From UBA5536 sp964592595 (GTDB lineage: Bacteria; Bacteroidota; Bacteroidia; Bacteroidales; F082), in the NCBI GenBank assembly GCA_964592595.1, contig CAZQFH010000007.1, positions 1 through 64,000 of the forward strand: a stretch of 64,000 nucleotides of DNA, read 5' to 3'. How positions within the stretch are numbered: position 1 is the stretch's first letter; each line of letters starts with the position of its first letter. The position numbers were made by a program, and so were the translations under genes. Shown here in pieces: positions 51,920 through 61,236 of this stretch. A model generated the notes under the pieces. It did no database searches, was not told the DNA's origin, and saw only the letters and a list, made by a program, of their open reading frames with translations.

Positions 51920-52702
51920 TTAGCTATTGCCAAAGGAAATAAACACAGAGGTATTTCTTTTGATGCCCAATAATGAAGAAGCCTTTCCTTGGTTAATGGC
52001 TATTTCGAGCAGGCCATGTGAACCAAAAATCGCTACCAAATCCGCAACTTCAACATCCTGATAACCGGAGCTGATTTTATAAACCCGGTATCCTGAGCTG
52101 TATATTTCAAATGGACGATTTTTTCGAATTGTTTTAAAAATTTCTGCACTAATATTTGTAATCAGATTTTCATAAGCGTCCACATGAATCACCATGCCTT
52201 TGATAGAATCGGCAGTAGTAGCAGGTTGAAAAGGCAGGCGCTTATTGATTTCTTCGCGCGAAAATCCCAAATCGGAAAGCGGAGTGCCTTTGATAAGTTG
52301 TACGGCAGCTTTCACAAATCGATCGCGTGTGCTAAAGGTATAAAAATCAGAATCGAGCGGTATGTCTATCTCAATGATTTCTTCGGGTTGTGCTCCTTCA
52401 AAAATCATGGAAAAAATACCAGTGTCGGCTCCAACAAAAAACTGTCCGTTAGCCTTCACTATGGTGTGCGGTGCTTCTTGCGATTCTTCGCTGTTTAATC
52501 CAATAAGGTGCACCGTTCCTTTTGGAAAATTGCGGTAACAATGACGTATTGTAAACGCAGCCCCTTCCACATCAAAAGTAGCGATATGATGACTGATATC
52601 CACAATCTTTACATCGGGCAATTGAGATAGAATGGTTCCTTTAACGGCTGCCAGATAATAATCTGATGTTCCCCAATCGCTTGTTAATGTTATGATTGCC
52701 AT
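51920..52702 (-). CDS. SAM hydrolase/adenosyltransferase-type protein (DUF62)
   Basis: A 260-residue protein of the SAM hydroxide adenosyltransferase family, which hydrolyses S-adenosylmethionine to adenosine and methionine. Motifs: MAIITLTSDWGTSDYYLAAVKG at the N-terminus, VDISHHIATFDVEGAAF, and VGADTGIFSMIF. The ATG at 52702 is preferred over the frame start at 52747. TATCTTTG at 52773-52766 on the minus strand is a likely -7 element. Confidence 0.92.
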   Translation of the reverse strand: MAIITLTSDWGTSDYYLAAVKGTILSQLPDVKIVDISHHIATFDVEGAAFTIRHCYRNFPKGTVHLIGLNSEESQEAPHTIVKANGQFFVGADTGIFSMIFEGAQPEEIIEIDIPLDSDFYTFSTRDRFVKAAVQLIKGTPLSDLGFSREEINKRLPFQPATTADSIKGMVIHVDAYENLITNISAEIFKTIRKNRPFEIYSSGYRVYKISSGYQDVEVADLVAIFGSHGLLEIAINQGKASSLLGIKRNTSVFISFGNS

Positions 52703-52912
52703 TGTATTAAACGCACTTTGTATGAAAGCCTGGCCGATCTGTACCAAATCAAATCAAGCCTTTTGCAAAGATATTGAAATAGGGATGAATGGCAGCATGC
52801 TTTTATAAAATTCCAAACCTAATAGTCTGATTGCAGCAATTTAGTTTAATCAAAATGAGGATAAGTTTCAGCTTAAGATGCAGGTACCTTTTAATTCTTG
52901 AATATCTTTGCC

Positions 52913-52920
52913 GCATAAAA
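52913..52920 (+). promoter_or_regulatory. Candidate -7 element for phoH
   Basis: TATCTTTG fits TAnnTTTG, 22 bases before the ATG at 52943. No clear TTTG at -33. Confidence 0.42.
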
Positions 52921-52942
52921 TTTAATTTACTTTCAAACGCCT

Positions 52943-53917
52943 ATGAGTGAACAGATCATTAAACTCGAAAACGTTAGCCCAATTGATCTTTACGGACCAT
53001 CAGATATTTACCTGGATCAGATAAAGTCTTATTTTCCCAAGCTACGTATCATCGCCCGGGGCGATTTTATGAAAGTTGTTGGCGATCCGGAAGAGCTGGC
53101 TTTTTTTAGTTCACGACTCGAATTATTAATGGTAAACCTGGAACGATTTGGCAAGATCAACCAATTAGTGATTGAGCAAATTATGCAAGGCAAAGATGAT
53201 CAGCAAACAGCCTCTCCCGTAACAAATGGCGATGTGTTGGTGCATGGCCGTGGTGGATTGCAGGTGAAAGCTATCACTACCAATCAGAAAAGGATGGTAA
53301 AGGCCAGCGAAAAAAATGATCTGGTGTTTGCCATCGGACCAGCCGGAACAGGAAAAACATATACTGCTGTAGCACTTGCCGTTAGAGCATTGAAAAATAA
53401 ACAAGTAAAACGTATTATCCTCACGCGACCTGCAGTTGAAGCCGGCGAAAATCTGGGGTTTTTACCTGGTGATCTTAAAGATAAGCTGGACCCTTATCTC
53501 CAGCCACTTTACGATGCTTTACGCGATATGTTACCAACCCAAAAATTATTGACTTACCTGGAAGATGGCACCATTGAAGTTGCTCCATTGGCATTCATGC
53601 GTGGCCGAACACTCGATCATGCTTTTGCCATCCTCGATGAAGCACAAAATGCCACACAAAGTCAATTGAAGATGTTTTTGACCCGAATGGGTAAAGCGTC
53701 AAATTTTATAGTAACCGGCGATATCACACAGATCGACTTGCCAGCCCGACAACCCTCAGGATTGCTGCAGGCTATGAAAATTTTGAAAGACGTAAATGGA
53801 ATAGAATTTATCATGCTGGATGAAAAAGATGTGGTTAGGCATAAACTTGTTACTACCATCATCAGGGCTTATCAGCAACACAGCGATCAACAGATTGGTC
53901 AACCTGAAAAAAAATAA
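52943..53917 (+). CDS. phoH: PhoH-like ATPase
   Basis: A 324-residue P-loop ATPase. Walker A is VFAIGPAGTGKTYTAVALA and Walker B AFAILDEAQNAT; an N-terminal KH-like region (FMKVVGDPEELAFF) precedes them. The family is linked to RNA metabolism and to phosphate starvation in some bacteria. Four bases before purC. Confidence 0.95.
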   Translation: MSEQIIKLENVSPIDLYGPSDIYLDQIKSYFPKLRIIARGDFMKVVGDPEELAFFSSRLELLMVNLERFGKINQLVIEQIMQGKDDQQTASPVTNGDVLVHGRGGLQVKAITTNQKRMVKASEKNDLVFAIGPAGTGKTYTAVALAVRALKNKQVKRIILTRPAVEAGENLGFLPGDLKDKLDPYLQPLYDALRDMLPTQKLLTYLEDGTIEVAPLAFMRGRTLDHAFAILDEAQNATQSQLKMFLTRMGKASNFIVTGDITQIDLPARQPSGLLQAMKILKDVNGIEFIMLDEKDVVRHKLVTTIIRAYQQHSDQQIGQPEKK

Positions 53918-53921
53918 TACC

Positions 53922-54872
53922 ATGAGTAATGCACTGTTAACCACCGACTTTCATTTTCCTGGTCAAACGAAATTTTACCGCGGAAAGGTACGTGATGTTT
54001 ATACCATTAAAGATGAATTATTGGTGATGATAGCTTCTGACCGCATTTCGGCCTTTGATGTGGTGCTTCCACGACCAATACCTTACAAAGGTCAGGTGTT
54101 GAATCAAATAGCTGGGTTTTTTCTGGATAAAACTGCTGATATCGTTCCTAACTGGAAGCTGGCATCTCCCGATCCTGTGGTTACAATAGGTCAGCTGTGT
54201 AAACCTTACGCTGTCGAAATGATTGTAAGAGGCTATTTAAGCGGGAGCGCATGGAGAACCTATAAAAAAGGGTATCGTGAAATTTGTGGAGTTGCCGTTC
54301 CGGATGGATTGCGTGAGCACCAACGCCTGCCGAAACCTATAATCACACCTACTACAAAAGCTCCCGAAGGTCATGACGAAGATATCAGTCGCGAAGCCAT
54401 TATTGAAAAAGGAATCGTAAGCGAGGCGGACTATGTTCAGCTTGAGCAATATGCCCTGGCACTTTTTGATCGTGGTACAGAAATGGCTGCAAAACAAGGT
54501 CTTATACTTGTTGATACCAAATATGAATTTGGAAAATCAGGTGATCAAATTTTTCTGATCGATGAAATTCATACCCCCGATTCGTCACGTTATTTTATGG
54601 CAGAGGAGTATCAATTACGATTTGACAAAGGGGAAATGCAAAAACAACTATCGAAGGAATTTGTGCGTGAATGGCTTATGGAAAACGGATTTCAGGGGCA
54701 GGCCGGACAAGTAGTTCCGGAGATGACCAATGATTTCGTTCAAAAAGTATCAGCGCGCTATATCGAACTCTTCGAAAAAGTTACAGGACAAATCTTCGTG
54801 CCAGCCAACAACAGCAATTTACACGCACGAATCGAATCTTCAGTAATTGATTTCCTGAAAAACTACAGCTGA
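53922..54872 (+). CDS. purC: Phosphoribosylaminoimidazole-succinocarboxamide synthase
   Basis: Purine biosynthesis step joining CAIR and aspartate. The 316-residue protein has FYRGKVRDVY, IASDRISAFDVVLP, EMIVRGYLSGSAWRTYK and LILVDTKYEFG. The ATG at 53922 is chosen; the open frame extends into phoH. Followed by a palindromic terminator. Confidence 0.96.
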   Translation: MSNALLTTDFHFPGQTKFYRGKVRDVYTIKDELLVMIASDRISAFDVVLPRPIPYKGQVLNQIAGFFLDKTADIVPNWKLASPDPVVTIGQLCKPYAVEMIVRGYLSGSAWRTYKKGYREICGVAVPDGLREHQRLPKPIITPTTKAPEGHDEDISREAIIEKGIVSEADYVQLEQYALALFDRGTEMAAKQGLILVDTKYEFGKSGDQIFLIDEIHTPDSSRYFMAEEYQLRFDKGEMQKQLSKEFVREWLMENGFQGQAGQVVPEMTNDFVQKVSARYIELFEKVTGQIFVPANNSNLHARIESSVIDFLKNYS

Positions 54873-54903
54873 TCATTTCATTTTTATGTTTTCTTTGTTC
54901 AGT

Positions 54904-54926
54904 AGCGTACAAATTTGTACGCTTTT
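54904..54926 (+). terminator. Palindromic terminator after purC
   Basis: AGCGTACAAATTTGTACGCT is a perfect 20-nt palindrome followed by TTT, 32 bases after the purC stop. Confidence 0.7.
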
Positions 54927-55064
54927 CGAACACTTTTTCACTTCGGTTGTTTACTGTATTCAATACTTAAATGTCAATATAATAATAAGTTATATATTTT
55001 GGCACGATAGTAGGTATTATCGATACAGAACAAATTGAAATTGAAAACATTAAAATATACAGTC

Positions 55065-55448
55065 ATGAAAACTACAGGAATTATTGCAGCGATTATCTTT
55101 CAGTTGGTAAGTGTAAATCTGATCTCGGCTCAATGGCAAATAGCTAATTTATCATCAATTGAAGCCTATGTGGATGATATCCCTTTTAATACAGCCAAAG
55201 TGGTTCAAAAATACTACGATACTGCAAACTATCTTCAAAAAGCCGACCCAGAAGCTTTTGTTGATGATATCCCTTTCAACACCACAGAAGTTGTTGCAAA
55301 CTATCAGGCAGAACAGGCAATGAACGTCCGCTTTGCCATGCAGGAAGAAGCTGGAATACAAGATATTCCTTTCGACACACAAGCTATTTACCGCAATGTT
55401 GAAGACAGTAAATTTGATATGTTCCGTTATCAGCGGATAAGCAAATAA
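55065..55448 (+). CDS. Small secreted protein with three DIPF(N/D)T repeats
   Basis: A 127-residue protein with a signal peptide (TTGIIAAIIFQLVSVNLISA). Three copies of a motif follow at about residues 35-46, 65-76 and 98-108: YVDDIPFNTAKVV, FVDDIPFNTTEVV and GIQDIPFDTQAIY, spaced 30 and 32 residues apart with charged linkers. I do not recognise a named domain; the motif looks like one I have met in uncharacterised Bacteroidota exported proteins. The ATG at 55065 is chosen because it begins the signal peptide. No operon partner; terminator follows. Confidence 0.75.
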   Translation: MKTTGIIAAIIFQLVSVNLISAQWQIANLSSIEAYVDDIPFNTAKVVQKYYDTANYLQKADPEAFVDDIPFNTTEVVANYQAEQAMNVRFAMQEEAGIQDIPFDTQAIYRNVEDSKFDMFRYQRISK

Positions 55449-55502
55449 GATTTTTCATAATGAGTGATTTTGGTTAGTACTTTAAATTGGTTTTGGTTAA
55501 CA

Positions 55503-55534
55503 AAAAAGCAGCCTGGATTTCCGGGCTGCTTTTT
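55503..55534 (+). terminator. Terminator after the DIPF-repeat gene
   Basis: AGCAGCC pairs with GGCTGCT, flanked by A and T runs, between convergent genes. Confidence 0.82.
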
Positions 55535-55552
55535 ATTATGCGCTGTTTTGAT

Positions 55553-56410
55553 TTAGTCTAATGCTTTTAGCAAATGAAGTAGTTCTGCTGATTTTTCGTG
55601 ATTACCTGCCAATGTATAACTTTCGGCCAGTCCGTTTATCAATCTAATTAGGATCGTTTTATTGGAGCAGGGAGCAAAAAATGATTCTTTGGATTCTAAT
55701 CTCAGCTGTTTGATGTACAGGTCTATTTCGTTTTTGGTGAAAACAGCTCCCTTGTTAAAAGGATTCAAATAAAATAGTACGTCATCTGCTTTTTGGTCCA
55801 ATTTAAGTTCATCGGCATAAGCCAAAATAAAATGCTTGGGCAGATCGATGCCGTAAATTGGGATGTGCATGCTTTTTGCAATAATGATATAAAAAATTCC
55901 CAACGATAGCGGGTTGCCTTTACGTGATTCCAGAAGATTTTTAAGGTAGAAATTTTCGGGCAGGTGAATATTTGAAGTATTACCGCTAAAACGGTTGATA
56001 TCATAAAAGATATGATTGAGCACTTTTACTTTTTCGAGCGGTGTGAGTTCATTGTTCAGCTCTAACCAAACTTCCTGTACGATCCTGCCAACTTCCCTTG
56101 TGAGGGAATCTGCATCCAGATCGGGATACTGATAGCGTGTAACGATCATATAGCCACGCAAAAGGTCTTCGTATCCGAATTTGCCCCATTCATGCAATTC
56201 GGCAAAAAGGCTTTCTTGTTGAATTTGATGGATCAGCTGTATAATTCGTTGCTGGATGCTGTCGTCAAAGGCTTTTTCCCATGCTGATTCCAGCGATGGA
56301 ATAGCAGCAGAACCATACGAAAGTATATGCGATTTAATACGCGCATATAAATTTTCGTCTGGTTCATCCACCAGACTTATCAATGCCTGAAGCTCTCCTG
56401 TTTCTTTCAT
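55553..56410 (-). CDS. SirB1/transglutaminase-like family protein
   Basis: A 285-residue protein. The C-terminal half carries the SirB1-type transglutaminase-like core: RKGNPLSLGIFYIIIAKSMHIPIYGIDLPKHFILAY. The N-terminal half is helical. Catalytic triad residues cannot be fully assigned: the usual cysteine position appears to be occupied by another residue. The ATG at 56410 is chosen over a GTG one codon upstream. Unknown role. Confidence 0.8.
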   Translation of the reverse strand: MKETGELQALISLVDEPDENLYARIKSHILSYGSAAIPSLESAWEKAFDDSIQQRIIQLIHQIQQESLFAELHEWGKFGYEDLLRGYMIVTRYQYPDLDADSLTREVGRIVQEVWLELNNELTPLEKVKVLNHIFYDINRFSGNTSNIHLPENFYLKNLLESRKGNPLSLGIFYIIIAKSMHIPIYGIDLPKHFILAYADELKLDQKADDVLFYLNPFNKGAVFTKNEIDLYIKQLRLESKESFFAPCSNKTILIRLINGLAESYTLAGNHEKSAELLHLLKALD

Positions 56411-56488
56411 CACTGATTACATTTCACCTCTAAACAACAAAAATCTTGCCTGTTTGGTTTTGTGTCAGTTTATTTTAGCCGGCATAAA

Positions 56489-57070
56489 TTATTCATAAAA
56501 ATGCATCGAGCTCATATATTCGTAGGCTTTTGGTGGCATAAACCAGAAAATATTTTTGCCCACCGAAACGGCTCTTCTGATAAAACTGGATGAAACTTCA
56601 ATTTTAGGCGCATCAACCAGCTGAACAGAAGGATGGTTTAAGTGATCGCCACCCGTAAATCCACTTCTGGGATAAACAAGCAGCCTATAGCTTTGTAGCA
56701 GTACCTCATAGTTTTTCCATTTATGAATGTTTTCGAGGCTGTCCATTCCAACAATCAGCGAAAAAGCTGTGTTGGGATTACGTTCGCTGAGGCGTGTGAG
56801 CGTGTCGATGGTGTAGGAAGGCTTTGGCATCCTGAATTCAATATCGCTTACTTCAAAACGCGGATCATCATCAATAGCTTTGATTACCATATCGAGCCGG
56901 TGATGCTCCTGAAGCAAACTTTTCTTCTCTTTCAATGGGTTTTGAGGCGAGACAATAAACCATAATTTTTGCAGATCAGTAAATTCAACCATATAATTTG
57001 CCAGCATCATATGGCCATTATGGATGGGGTTAAAAGATCCGAAAAATAGTCCGATGCGTTCTGGTATCAT
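56489..57070 (-). CDS. nadD: Nicotinate-nucleotide adenylyltransferase
   Basis: NAD synthesis enzyme adding AMP to nicotinate mononucleotide. The 193-residue protein has GLFFGSFNPIHNGHMMLA (HxGH motif as HNGH) and EVSSSFIRRAVSVGKN (ISSTxxR-type). Last of a unit with yicC, gmk and an MDR gene; 5 bases follow the MDR stop. Confidence 0.96.
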   Translation of the reverse strand: MIPERIGLFFGSFNPIHNGHMMLANYMVEFTDLQKLWFIVSPQNPLKEKKSLLQEHHRLDMVIKAIDDDPRFEVSDIEFRMPKPSYTIDTLTRLSERNPNTAFSLIVGMDSLENIHKWKNYEVLLQSYRLLVYPRSGFTGGDHLNHPSVQLVDAPKIEVSSSFIRRAVSVGKNIFWFMPPKAYEYMSSMHFYE

Positions 57071-57075
57071 AGGTT

Positions 57076-58101
57076 TTAGAATGTTAGCAATACTTTGCCG
57101 GCTGACATATTACTCAGATAAGATTTCATGGCCTGTTTTATTTCTTTTTGCGGATAAGAATTATGAATCCTGTTTTTTACTTTTCCCGAAACTATCATTT
57201 CTATGAGTGTATTGCGTGCTACTTCAAAAGTGATACTGTCGGTTTCGGCCATCCAGTCGTTCAGGTTGAAACCGGTGATCATTTTATTATCGAAAATTAA
57301 ACCAAGCGGGTCAATTTCGGTGATTGTTTTGTTCGAAAGTCCGCCATAAACCACCACTTCCGAATCCGGAGGCAAAGCATTTATTAAAAGCCCTGTCGCT
57401 GATCCCGCAATAGCATCAAAAGCGGTATTTGCCGATAGTTTTTCCGAAATTGCGATTAATTGATCCCTAAAATCTGTGCTGCCTTCAACCAAAACATTTT
57501 TCCAGCCCGAAGCCAATAATTGCTTGGCGGTTGCTTGTTTACGAACTATACCAATTACTTCGATTTGGTGCATTTCGGCAAGCTCAAACAAGAATGATGC
57601 AAGCATGCTTCCGGCAGCATTTACTACAATTGCTTTGCTTTCTCTTTGTATTGCAATTTCGCATAAGCCCCAGGCTGTGAATGGATTAATAAAAAAAGTT
57701 GCTGCTTGCTCAGTGTTCAACTTTTCATCACTTAGCAATACTTCATGTGGTTTTGCATAAAAGTATTCAGCCCAGCAACCATCTTTATCTTTTTGTGTGA
57801 AACAAGAAACGCTTTTTCCAACCCATTTTTCATTTTGCAGCGATTGGCCAACTGCTACAACCCTGCCACATCCTTCGAAACCGGGAACTGCCGGCATAGT
57901 TTTTTTTACCCGGTAGCTGCCCTGCAAAAAAGCAATATCAGAAGGGTTTATGGATGATGCTTCCATTCGGATAAGCAATTCGTTCGGCTCGGGCTCGCGG
58001 AGGCTTTTGGTCACCTGTTGCAAACTGAGTATGGCTTTAACCACATTAGGTTGTTGCTGAGCAATTTCAATTGCTGTGTAAGTTGCTGGTAATTGAGTCA
58101 T
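57076..58101 (-). CDS. MDR-family (zinc-type alcohol dehydrogenase-like) oxidoreductase
   Basis: A 341-residue NADPH-dependent quinone/enoyl-reductase-like protein. MEASSINPSDIAFLQGSY, PAVPGFEGCGRVVAVGQSL and a Rossmann region (VVNAAGSMLASFLFELAEM) mark the MDR superfamily; the structural zinc cysteines are not seen, suggesting a zinc-free member. Between gmk and nadD. Confidence 0.88.
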   Translation of the reverse strand: MTQLPATYTAIEIAQQQPNVVKAILSLQQVTKSLREPEPNELLIRMEASSINPSDIAFLQGSYRVKKTMPAVPGFEGCGRVVAVGQSLQNEKWVGKSVSCFTQKDKDGCWAEYFYAKPHEVLLSDEKLNTEQAATFFINPFTAWGLCEIAIQRESKAIVVNAAGSMLASFLFELAEMHQIEVIGIVRKQATAKQLLASGWKNVLVEGSTDFRDQLIAISEKLSANTAFDAIAGSATGLLINALPPDSEVVVYGGLSNKTITEIDPLGLIFDNKMITGFNLNDWMAETDSITFEVARNTLIEMIVSGKVKNRIHNSYPQKEIKQAMKSYLSNMSAGKVLLTF

Positions 58102-58109
58102 TAGATAAG

Positions 58110-58694
58110 CTATACTTTTAAAAATTCAGTGATTAGAGTTTTTAATTCCTGTTGGGCTTTTTCGAGCTTATCATTTATTACAACCACATCAAACTGCTCA
58201 GCAAAACCCATTTCCCATTCGGCTTTTTCAATGCGTTTTTGTATGCTTTCGCTGCTGTCAGTTCCTCTGCTGTTAAGTCTTTCGGCAAGAATATCGAGCG
58301 AAGGCGCTTTGATAAAAATTGCCAGTGCGTCCTTTCCAAAGTGTTTTTTTATGTTGAGGCCGCCAACTACATCCACATCAAAAACGACATGATAACCTGC
58401 AGCTCTTTTCGATGCTATCTGATCGAATAAAGTACCGTAAAATACATCAGGATAAACTTCTTCAAATTCTAAGAATGCTTTTTCAGCGATTTTTTTTCTA
58501 AACTGATCAGGAGAAAGAAAATAGTAATCTTTTCCATCTTGTTCTCCCACGCGCGGTGGCCTGCTGGTTGCTGATATCGAAAATGTAAGGCCTGGTATCT
58601 GATCCAGGATATATTTAACCAATGTTGTTTTTCCGGAGCCGGAGGGAGCCGAAAAAATCAACAGTTTTCCTTTTTTGTCAGCGAGATTGCTCAT
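58110..58694 (-). CDS. gmk: Guanylate kinase
   Basis: Phosphorylates GMP to GDP. The P-loop FSAPSGSGKTTLVK, the GMP-binding SRPPRVGEQDGKDYYFLS, and LEFEEVYPDVFYGT are present in 194 residues. Its start overlaps the yicC stop by four bases. Confidence 0.97.
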   Translation of the reverse strand: MSNLADKKGKLLIFSAPSGSGKTTLVKYILDQIPGLTFSISATSRPPRVGEQDGKDYYFLSPDQFRKKIAEKAFLEFEEVYPDVFYGTLFDQIASKRAAGYHVVFDVDVVGGLNIKKHFGKDALAIFIKAPSLDILAERLNSRGTDSSESIQKRIEKAEWEMGFAEQFDVVVINDKLEKAQQELKTLITEFLKV

Positions 58695-59563
58695 AAAATA
58701 TTGTAAAGCTGTTCTTTAATTTTTTCAAGTTCATCTTTCATTTGAACCACCAAACGTTGTATGCCGGCATGATTGGCTTTTGAGCCGAGCGTGTTGATTT
58801 CTCTTCCAATTTCCTGACTGATAAAACCAAGTTTTTTTCCGGCCTGATCCTCGGGCATGGTTTGAATGAAATAGGTGCAATGCTGTTTTAGCCGGACTTT
58901 TTCCTCTGTGATATCAAATTTTTCGAGGTAATAAATTAACTCCTGCTCCAATCTGTTTTCGTCGTACTTAACAGCGGCAGCAAGTTCGTTAAGGTTTTTT
59001 ATCAGACGTTGTTTTACTGTTTCCAAACGCTCCGATTCCAGCGGCTCCACTTGCTCTAAGAGACTTAGAATAGTTTCGATGCGTGAGCTCAAGTCCTGCT
59101 CCAGCACTTTTCCTTCATTAAGGCGAAACAAGTCAAAAGCTGCAACAGCCTTCTTCAGACATGTAGTTGCCAGGCTTATCATTTCTTCATCAGCTTCATT
59201 TTCGTTTGCAGTAAAAATGCCAGGCATCTTTAGGAGGTATCCTGCAATATCTGTTGGAGGTTCAAAATGAAGTGATTGGGAAAGTTTTTTTAGCTGTTCA
59301 ATGTGAAAAGCAGCAAGCTTGGAATCAATTTGTCCGGCCTGTCTTTCGGCAGATTCGTCGTAGGTCAACACTACTTCAACTTTTCCCCTTTGTAGTTCTT
59401 GAGCCAAAAGATTTCGCCATTCGTATTCAAGTTGCTTAAAGGCTGCCGGAAGTTTCAGGTTTAGGTCCAGTTGTTTGCTGTTGAGCGCTTTAATTTCAAG
59501 CTGTATTTTAGTGTTGTTTTGGATAGCCGAAGCTTTTCCAAATCCCGTCATCGATCTGATCAT
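58691..59563 (-). CDS. yicC: YicC-family endoribonuclease-like protein
   Basis: A 290-residue protein with MIRSMTGFGKA at the start, the YicC N-terminal domain, and the DUF1732 C-terminus GREINTLGSKANHAGIQRLV...MKDELEKIKEQLYNIL. E. coli YicC has been linked to RNA cleavage. A TATCTTTG element at 59587-59580 on the minus strand suggests the unit starts here. Confidence 0.94.
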   Translation of the reverse strand: MIRSMTGFGKASAIQNNTKIQLEIKALNSKQLDLNLKLPAAFKQLEYEWRNLLAQELQRGKVEVVLTYDESAERQAGQIDSKLAAFHIEQLKKLSQSLHFEPPTDIAGYLLKMPGIFTANENEADEEMISLATTCLKKAVAAFDLFRLNEGKVLEQDLSSRIETILSLLEQVEPLESERLETVKQRLIKNLNELAAAVKYDENRLEQELIYYLEKFDITEEKVRLKQHCTYFIQTMPEDQAGKKLGFISQEIGREINTLGSKANHAGIQRLVVQMKDELEKIKEQLYNIL

Positions 59564-59700
59564 ATCACAACATTTTTGGCAAAGATAGCTATTCCGTCAA
59601 TAAATGGTTCAACCTCTTAAACAGAGACGGATAGGAGCTTTTATTGTTTTCAAGCGGCAAGAAATAAATTTTCGTATCATTGCAATAAATTCAACCAGTT

Positions 59701-61152
59701 TTGAAGCGGATTCTTAATTTGTTTTTTATCATTATCTTTTTTTTACCGGTGTTTGCTGATGGCCAGCTACAGAGGATTGATAGTTTGTATCAGTTACTTG
59801 ATAAGCAGCAGGGCGATCAGCGGATAGAAACGATGATTCATTTGTCGGAAGCATATCGCCTGGTATCCTATGATAAAAGTCTGAAAACTGCTCAGGATGC
59901 CGTTGTTTATGCTGAGGCTGAAGGTTTTCAGCGCTTAAAAGCCAAGGTATTGAAGTCAATGGGAATCAGTGCTTACCAGAGTGATGATTATGAGCTGGCA
60001 CTTAGTTATTATCAACAGGCAATAAAAGCCTACGAAAAGGCTGATGATCAGATTGGTAAGGCTACTGTATTGAATAATACAGGGCTTATTTATAAACAGT
60101 TGGGAGATAATGTAAAAGCCTTGGAATTTTATCAGGAAGCCTATGATATACAGTTCAAAATGAATGATGTAGGTGCTTATGCTACTACCAATATCAATAT
60201 TGCTGGAATTTATTATCAGCGTGGAGAATTAAATAAGGCCTTTGATGCTTATTATCAGGCTCAGCTTCTTTTTGCGGAATTAAAGGACAGCCTGCGTTAT
60301 GCTCAGGTAACCAATAATTTGGCTAATGTTTACTGGCAATGGAATCAGAATGAAAAAGCGTTACAATTATTAGATGAAGCTAAAAGTATTTATCAGGGTT
60401 TTTATGCCATATCAGATCTATCGCGGATTTATTACACCCAGGGTTTGATTTATGCGTATGATTTTGCTGATTACAAAAAGGCACTGGATAGGTTTAATGA
60501 ATCACTTGCCTTGCGCGAAAAGCTTGGTAATCCGCTTGGTACTGCCAATGTGTTGATTAATATTGCTAATATCTGGATGGAGCAGGAACGTTACGAAGAG
60601 GCTTTTTTGTTTTATCAGCGCGGACTGCGAATACATGAAACCATTGGACATACTGACGGTATTTTAATGGCATATTATTATATGGGAATTGCCAATCAAA
60701 AGCTTAACCGTTTTGATGAATCAAATGTGTGGTTAAAAAAGTGTGAAGAAAAATCCGAAGAAACAAATAGCAGGCTTTACGAAGATTTAATTTTGGAAGC
60801 CAGAATGAAAAATGCTTCTGGTTTAGGTGATTACACTGCATTTTTAGGGTATTTTGATGAGTTTGTTATTGCCCGTGATTCTCTCGCAAATGTTTTCAGC
60901 AATCTTCAGACAACAGATGCGCAAAACAGGTATCAACTGAAAGAATATGAATCGCAGCTTGCTTCGGTTGCAAAGGAAAATGACCAGCTGAAAAGTCGAT
61001 TTTTAAGCTATCAATATACTTTTTATGCTATCCTGGGTTTGTTGTCTTTGATGTTTTTATATGGAATGCTAAAATTTGTTTTAATCAGATTTAGAAGCAA
61101 CATTCAAAATAAACAACAGAAACGTAAAAATTATCCACTTTCTGATAAATAG
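59701..61152 (+). CDS. TPR-repeat membrane protein, sensor-like but without a kinase domain
   Basis: A 483-residue protein with signal peptide (residues 1-22), about seven tetratricopeptide repeats, a coiled-coil region (QLKEYESQLASVAKENDQLKS), one membrane helix near 440-460, and a 20-residue basic tail. Bacteroidota sensor kinases often have this N-terminal layout but continue with a histidine kinase, which is missing here: the frame stops just after the membrane helix. The start is a TTG at 59701, as no ATG lies in frame upstream. It precedes a LytTR regulator that has its own promoter. Confidence 0.82.
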   Translation: MKRILNLFFIIIFFLPVFADGQLQRIDSLYQLLDKQQGDQRIETMIHLSEAYRLVSYDKSLKTAQDAVVYAEAEGFQRLKAKVLKSMGISAYQSDDYELALSYYQQAIKAYEKADDQIGKATVLNNTGLIYKQLGDNVKALEFYQEAYDIQFKMNDVGAYATTNINIAGIYYQRGELNKAFDAYYQAQLLFAELKDSLRYAQVTNNLANVYWQWNQNEKALQLLDEAKSIYQGFYAISDLSRIYYTQGLIYAYDFADYKKALDRFNESLALREKLGNPLGTANVLINIANIWMEQERYEEAFLFYQRGLRIHETIGHTDGILMAYYYMGIANQKLNRFDESNVWLKKCEEKSEETNSRLYEDLILEARMKNASGLGDYTAFLGYFDEFVIARDSLANVFSNLQTTDAQNRYQLKEYESQLASVAKENDQLKSRFLSYQYTFYAILGLLSLMFLYGMLKFVLIRFRSNIQNKQQKRKNYPLSDK

Positions 61153-61153
61153 T

Positions 61154-61185
61154 TTTGGTGTAATAAAGAAGAAATTATACCTTTG
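61154..61185 (+). promoter_or_regulatory. Promoter of the LytTR regulator gene
   Basis: TTTG (61154-61157), 20-nt spacer, TACCTTTG (61178-61185): a full match to the Bacteroidota consensus, about 45 bases before the ATG at 61237. Confidence 0.72.
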
Positions 61186-61236
61186 ACTTTTAAAACCAAC
61201 CTATTACCTTTTTGAATACAGCAACGCGGCCTCCAT

